Shown piece after piece: positions 4,518 through 7,795 of a stretch of DNA of 7,795 bases. The stretch's first letter is position 1. Every line of letters begins with the position of its first letter. Made by a program: the position numbers and the translations under genes. Source of the DNA: Acidobacteriaceae bacterium (GTDB taxonomy: Bacteria; Acidobacteriota; Terriglobia; Terriglobales; Acidobacteriaceae); NCBI GenBank assembly GCA_003132825.1, contig PKYX01000113.1, positions 1 through 7,795 of the forward strand. The letters are read 5' to 3'. The notes under the pieces are model-generated. The model was given only the letters and a program-made list of their open reading frames with translations, had not been told where the DNA came from and made no database searches.

Positions 4518-6173
4518 TTGAGCTCGGAGAACGCCCTGCTAAATTGCTCCTTTATTTCTATTTCGATCGACACCCGAGCGGCGTTCGTGGTGTCGCACGG
4601 CCTCGGTCAGTATATTCGGCACCACTTTCTCGATACCACCTTCAAGGGCCTCTACCAAGCCAATGCCTTCGATATGGCCTTGCTGATCCCTTATTTTGTG
4701 GTCTTGATCCTGCTGGCATCCTACGGCGTGCATCGCTACATCCTGGTCTATCTTTATTACAAGCATCGGAAGAAGCGCACCACCGATCCCCCCGGCCATT
4801 TCTCCGATCTTCCGCGGGTGACCGTCCAACTCCCCATCTTTAACGAGAGGTTCGTTGTCGAGCGGCTGCTGGACGCGATTTGCCGCATGAATTACCCGCC
4901 CGACAAGCTCGACATTCAAGTGCTCGATGATTCGACGGACGAAACCCAAGCCGTCGCCCGCGACCTGGTCGAGCGCTATGCCACCCGGGGATGCCCAATC
5001 AGCTATCACCATCGCAGCAACCGCGAAGGCTATAAGGCGGGGGCCTTGGCGGAAGGTATGCAGACCTCGAAAGGCGAGTTCATCGCCATATTCGACGCCG
5101 ACTTCGTGCCCTCGGAAGATTTCCTGCTGCGCACCATCCATCATTTCACCGAGCCCGGGATCGGCATGGTGCAGACGCGTTGGACCCACATCAATCGCCA
5201 CTATTCGTTCCTCACCGAGGTGGAGGCGATTCTGCTGGATGGTCATTTCGTCCTGGAACACTCCGGCCGCGCCTGCAGCGATCTCTTTTTCAATTTCAAC
5301 GGGACCGCCGGGGTTTGGCGACGCAGTGCGATCGAACAAGCCGGGGGCTGGCAGCATGACACGCTGACCGAAGACACCGATCTTTCCTATCGGGCCCAGC
5401 TGAAAGGCTGGAAGTTTGTTTACTTGCAAGACGTCGAGTGCCCCGCCGAGCTACCGGTCGAGATGACGGCGTTCAAGACGCAGCAGGCACGCTGGGCCAA
5501 GGGACTGATTCAAACCGGGAAAAAGATCCTGCCCCAGGTCCTGAAGAGCGATCAACCGTTTCACGTGAAGTTTGAGGCCTGGTATCACATGACCGCAAAT
5601 ATCAGCTATCCGTTGATGATCGTGCTTTCCGTGCTGCTGCTGCCGGCCATGATCATCCGCTTCTACCAGGGCTGGTTTCAGATGCTCTACATCGATTTGC
5701 CTCTGTTCATGGCTTCGACTTTCTCCATTTCGAGCTTCTACTTGGTCTCACAGCGGGAGCTGTTTCCGCGCCGCTGGCCGCGGGCCATCCTCTACCTCCC
5801 CTTCCTGATGGCTTTGGGGATCGGCTTGACCATCACCAACACCATCGCGGTGCTCGAGGCCTTGGTCGGAAAGCAGACTGCCTTCGCGCGCACTCCCAAG
5901 TATCACGTCGAGTCGAAGAAAGACAAAATACGCGCCTCCAAGTACCGGCGGCGCCTGGGCTGGGTTCCTTGGGTCGAACTTTTAATCGGAGCTTACTTTG
6001 CCCTCACCGTCTATTACGCCCTGGACAATGAAAACTACATCACCGTGCCGTTTTTGATTCTGTTCGTGGTTGGCTACTGGTACACCGGGCTCATGTCTTT
6101 GCTGCAGGGCCGTTTCTCCGGGTTGACGCTCGGCACCGAAAGCCACAGCAAGCCGTTCCCCGTGGGCGTGTAG
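4518..6173 (+). CDS. Membrane GT2 glycosyltransferase, cellulose synthase/CslA-like
   Basis: Processive-type family 2 glycosyltransferase that would add sugars from a nucleotide-sugar donor to a growing glycan at the inner membrane. Numbering from TTG 4518 (551 residues): a membrane segment at about 53-80, then the cytoplasmic GT-A domain with VTVQLPIFNE (101-110), DDST (137-140), the metal-binding DAD (193-195), TED (284-286, catalytic base) and Q322-x2-R325-W326, the QxxRW signature of processive beta-glycosyltransferases. Hydrophobic segments follow at about 362-382, 388-410, 422-448, 484-502 and 508-529. The whole resembles CslA-type beta-mannan synthases and bacterial relatives more than BcsA: no PilZ domain is visible and no bcs genes are nearby. 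The start is uncertain. The first 23 codons use A/T-rich codons unlike the rest, so GTG 4587 or 4590 may be the true start; ATG 4674 would cut the first membrane span. The product is unknown. A peptidase gene follows after 44 bases. Confidence 0.88.
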   Translation: MSSENALLNCSFISISIDTRAAFVVSHGLGQYIRHHFLDTTFKGLYQANAFDMALLIPYFVVLILLASYGVHRYILVYLYYKHRKKRTTDPPGHFSDLPRVTVQLPIFNERFVVERLLDAICRMNYPPDKLDIQVLDDSTDETQAVARDLVERYATRGCPISYHHRSNREGYKAGALAEGMQTSKGEFIAIFDADFVPSEDFLLRTIHHFTEPGIGMVQTRWTHINRHYSFLTEVEAILLDGHFVLEHSGRACSDLFFNFNGTAGVWRRSAIEQAGGWQHDTLTEDTDLSYRAQLKGWKFVYLQDVECPAELPVEMTAFKTQQARWAKGLIQTGKKILPQVLKSDQPFHVKFEAWYHMTANISYPLMIVLSVLLLPAMIIRFYQGWFQMLYIDLPLFMASTFSISSFYLVSQRELFPRRWPRAILYLPFLMALGIGLTITNTIAVLEALVGKQTAFARTPKYHVESKKDKIRASKYRRRLGWVPWVELLIGAYFALTVYYALDNENYITVPFLILFVVGYWYTGLMSLLQGRFSGLTLGTESHSKPFPVGV

Positions 6174-6217
6174 AACCGGAAGCAGCGGGTGGAAATCATC
6201 GGGTCGAAAAAACGATA

Positions 6218-7549
6218 ATGCGCAAGTTTCTCCTGTTTATCATTCTGGCCGCACAGCTGGGCTGGGCACTCGACCGCCAGCCGAACGCCGACTACCGTGC
6301 CCGGCGCCAGGCGCTCGCTGGCCGGGCCACCGCCGGATTGGTGCTGCTTTTTGCGCCCAACGAAGCCGAGGGACCGAACGACATCTATGGCTACCGCCCC
6401 GACAACAATTTCTTTTATCTCTCGGGTTGGGCCGAGCCTGGAGCAGCGCTGCTCGTCGCCGAGACCGGGCCATCGGGAAATTCGGCGGCGCCTCGCTATA
6501 CAGAAATTCTGTTTCTTCCGGATCGGAATATCTCGCAGGAAAAATGGACCGGACCGAAGCTCGGCCCGGACGATCCTGAAGCCGGCAAAATTACGGGATT
6601 CGACCGGGTCGAACCGCTGGGCAGTTTGCGCGCAGAACTGGTCGGCTTGCTGTCGCGGGAGCAATCGGGGATCTATACCGATCTCCCGGACTACGAGCAG
6701 ACTTCGAACTCGGAAGCCCCGCTCGACTGGCTGAAACGGGCCAATACCTTTCCGCCTTATGTTTCCTTTCGCGACGTGCGGCCGCTCCTGGCCTCTCTGC
6801 GCACCTTTAAGGATGCCGGCGAGATTGAGCTCATTCGCAAGGCCACGAACGCCTCGATTGCGGCGCACTGGGCGGCCATGCGCGCCGTGAAACCGGGTGT
6901 CAGCGAACGCGAAATTTCGGCGCTCGTGCAGTATGAGTGGGGGAAACGCGGCTGTGAGCGGCCGGCCTACGCCCCCATCGTAGGGGCGGGCTTCAATTCC
7001 ACCGTTCTCCACTATTCCGATGATTCCGCGACCATGCAGGCCGGGGATGTGGTGGTAATGGACGTGGCCGGGGAATATTCGATGTACGCTTCCGACATTA
7101 CGCGGACCGTCCCAGTATCCGGACATTTCACCGCCCGGCAGAGGGAGATTTACGACATCGTTCTCGGAGCGCAACAGGCAGCGATCGCCGCCTTTCAGTC
7201 GGGAAAATCCACGCTGACGCGAGGCGGTCCGAACTCCCTTTATAAGGCCGCCTATGAATACATCAACTCGCACGGCCAGGACCTGCACGGCCAACCTCTG
7301 GGAGCCTACTTCATTCACGGATTGAGCCACTATGTTGGTCTCAATGTGCACGACGAGGGAGACTACGAAGTCCCGCTCGGGCCGGGGATGGTATTTACGA
7401 TTGAGCCGGGGATTTACATTCCAGAGGAAAAGTTGGGCGTCCGCATTGAAGATATCTTTTATGTCGATCCGAGCGGCCGGTTGATCAACCTGACGGAATC
7501 GCTGGCTCACACCGCGGACGACGTGGAGCGTGCTATGACGGCGCGCTAG
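6218..7549 (+). CDS. Exported Xaa-Pro aminopeptidase (M24B, PepP-like)
   Basis: Metallopeptidase that removes the N-terminal residue from peptides with proline at position 2. It has 443 residues, the size of PepP. Residues 1-17 (MRKFLLFIILAAQLGWA) form a Sec signal peptide with likely cleavage after WALD or WA, so the enzyme should act in the periplasm, unlike E. coli PepP. An AMP_N domain follows (YRPDNNFFYLSGWAEPGAAL, 59-78), then the pita-bread catalytic domain. The full metal-ligand set is present: Asp282 and Asp293 (MDVAGEYSMYASDITRT), His371 (HGLSHYVG), Glu396 (FTIEPGIY) and Glu411 (VRIEDIF). The accessory histidines His265, His367 and His378 are also there, so it should be active. The start is the only ATG near the signal peptide; no ribosome site is clear. 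It lies 44 bases after the glycosyltransferase and may be co-transcribed with it. No lipobox cysteine is seen. Confidence 0.93.
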   Translation: MRKFLLFIILAAQLGWALDRQPNADYRARRQALAGRATAGLVLLFAPNEAEGPNDIYGYRPDNNFFYLSGWAEPGAALLVAETGPSGNSAAPRYTEILFLPDRNISQEKWTGPKLGPDDPEAGKITGFDRVEPLGSLRAELVGLLSREQSGIYTDLPDYEQTSNSEAPLDWLKRANTFPPYVSFRDVRPLLASLRTFKDAGEIELIRKATNASIAAHWAAMRAVKPGVSEREISALVQYEWGKRGCERPAYAPIVGAGFNSTVLHYSDDSATMQAGDVVVMDVAGEYSMYASDITRTVPVSGHFTARQREIYDIVLGAQQAAIAAFQSGKSTLTRGGPNSLYKAAYEYINSHGQDLHGQPLGAYFIHGLSHYVGLNVHDEGDYEVPLGPGMVFTIEPGIYIPEEKLGVRIEDIFYVDPSGRLINLTESLAHTADDVERAMTAR

Positions 7550-7587
7550 GTCCAGTTCTGGTAGCCGCACGCTGCTCGTGGTTTTGG

Positions 7588-7593
7588 TATGCT
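7588..7593 (+). promoter_or_regulatory. Weak -10-like element before the small ORF
   Basis: TATGCT in the context GGTATGCTAGG resembles a -10 element. It overlaps the first possible ATG (7589). If it is real, transcription would begin near 7600 and the small protein would start at GTG 7601 or ATG 7607, nearly leaderless. No -35 is visible. Confidence 0.2.
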
Positions 7594-7735
7594 AGGCACC
7601 GTGCGGATGCTGTGGTGGTTCCTGATTCTGGCCTGCAGCGCGGGGGCGGTATTGTGGGCCGGAATAGCGATCTATCTTCGTGTACGCCGCCACATGAAGA
7701 TCGCAGATGCCCGGTCGAAAGACGCTGGACAGTAA
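7589..7735 (+). CDS. Small single-span membrane protein, hypothetical
   Basis: An open frame of 48 codons from ATG 7589 (or GTG 7601, or ATG 7607, the last giving 42 residues), starting 39 bases after the aminopeptidase stop. From ATG 7607 it reads MLWWFLILACSAGAVLWAGI, one strong hydrophobic span of about 22 residues. This is followed by the basic YLRVRRHMK and a short polar tail, a typical topology with the N-terminus outside and the C-terminus in the cytoplasm. Size and layout recall CcmD-like accessory proteins, but no ccm genes are nearby and I do not claim that identity. A competing open frame on the opposite strand (7795-7592) covers it completely, and its codon third positions are at least as G/C-rich. 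Only one of the two is likely real; the membrane-span logic favours this one. Confidence 0.45.
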   Translation: MLGTVRMLWWFLILACSAGAVLWAGIAIYLRVRRHMKIADARSKDAGQ

Positions 7736-7746
7736 ACGCACGCGGT

Positions 7747-7791
7747 ACCGAAACAGGCCGATGCCCCAGACGGCGTAGCTACCTGTTCGGT
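7747..7791. repeat. Imperfect inverted repeat at the right edge
   Basis: ACCGAAACAGG (7747-7757) is complementary to CCTGTTCGGT (7782-7791) with a single unpaired A, giving 10 paired bases around a 24-base loop. Within the loop a small GCC/GGC pair (7763-7765 with 7772-7774) can also form. It begins 12 bases after the small ORF stop. It could be a terminator-like hairpin without a U-run, an RNA element or an operator; the window ends 4 bases later. Confidence 0.3.
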
Positions 7792-7795
7792 CGAT

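Noticed and set aside
4508..4843. Plus-strand ATG frame overlapping the start of the glycosyltransferase
   Set aside because: It uses the only ATG near the promoter, but after a few codons it runs out of frame through the conserved GT2 sequence. I see no sign of a real frameshift, since the GT2 frame is open throughout.
4539..5429. Minus-strand frame of 296 codons opposite the glycosyltransferase
   Set aside because: It is antisense to DD, DAD and TED motifs and has no domain of its own.
6074..7570. Minus-strand frame of 498 codons spanning the aminopeptidase
   Set aside because: Although longer than pepP itself, it is antisense to an M24 gene with every metal ligand in place. Its translation is Arg/Gly-rich without motifs and crosses into the glycosyltransferase.

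Overview
This looks like an ordinary stretch of chromosome from a GC-rich, probably Gram-negative bacterium that makes menaquinone by the futalosine route. The combination of futalosine genes, a topA with a lysine-rich Toprim insert, a CslA/cellulose-synthase-like GT2 enzyme and an exported Xaa-Pro aminopeptidase fits Acidobacteriota best, but that is inference and no taxonomic marker gene is present. I see no phage, plasmid, transposon, CRISPR or defence genes, and no tRNA or rRNA.

Layout. Bases 1-1103 on the minus strand hold the N-terminal part of DNA topoisomerase I (topA), running off the left edge. Then comes a gene-free, GC-rich and hairpin-rich gap of about 520 bases, from which the remaining genes are transcribed divergently on the plus strand. 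These are mqnA (chorismate dehydratase, 1622-2461), a DedA/VTT-type membrane protein (2511-3140), mqnC (radical-SAM cyclic dehypoxanthinyl futalosine synthase, 3273-4319), a membrane GT2 glycosyltransferase (about 4518-6173), a signal-peptide-bearing M24 Xaa-Pro aminopeptidase (6218-7549), and probably a very small single-span membrane protein (7589-7735). The right edge holds an imperfect hairpin.

How the genes fit together. MqnA catalyses the first committed step from chorismate. MqnC catalyses the radical cyclisation that follows removal of hypoxanthine from aminodeoxyfutalosine. The intermediate enzymes (MqnE, MqnB or an equivalent) and MqnD are not in this window, so the pathway is dispersed or lies elsewhere. 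The DedA-family protein sits between the two mqn genes. The GT2 enzyme and the aminopeptidase are only 44 bases apart and may be co-transcribed. Several plus-strand genes are preceded by a -10-like hexamer about 7-30 bases before the start codon, which suggests separate promoters with short leaders rather than one operon.

Nothing here amounts to a new biological system. The items most worth a second look are the slippage-prone lysine tandem repeat inside topA, the cluster of stem-loops between topA and mqnA, and the ambiguous small gene at the right edge.
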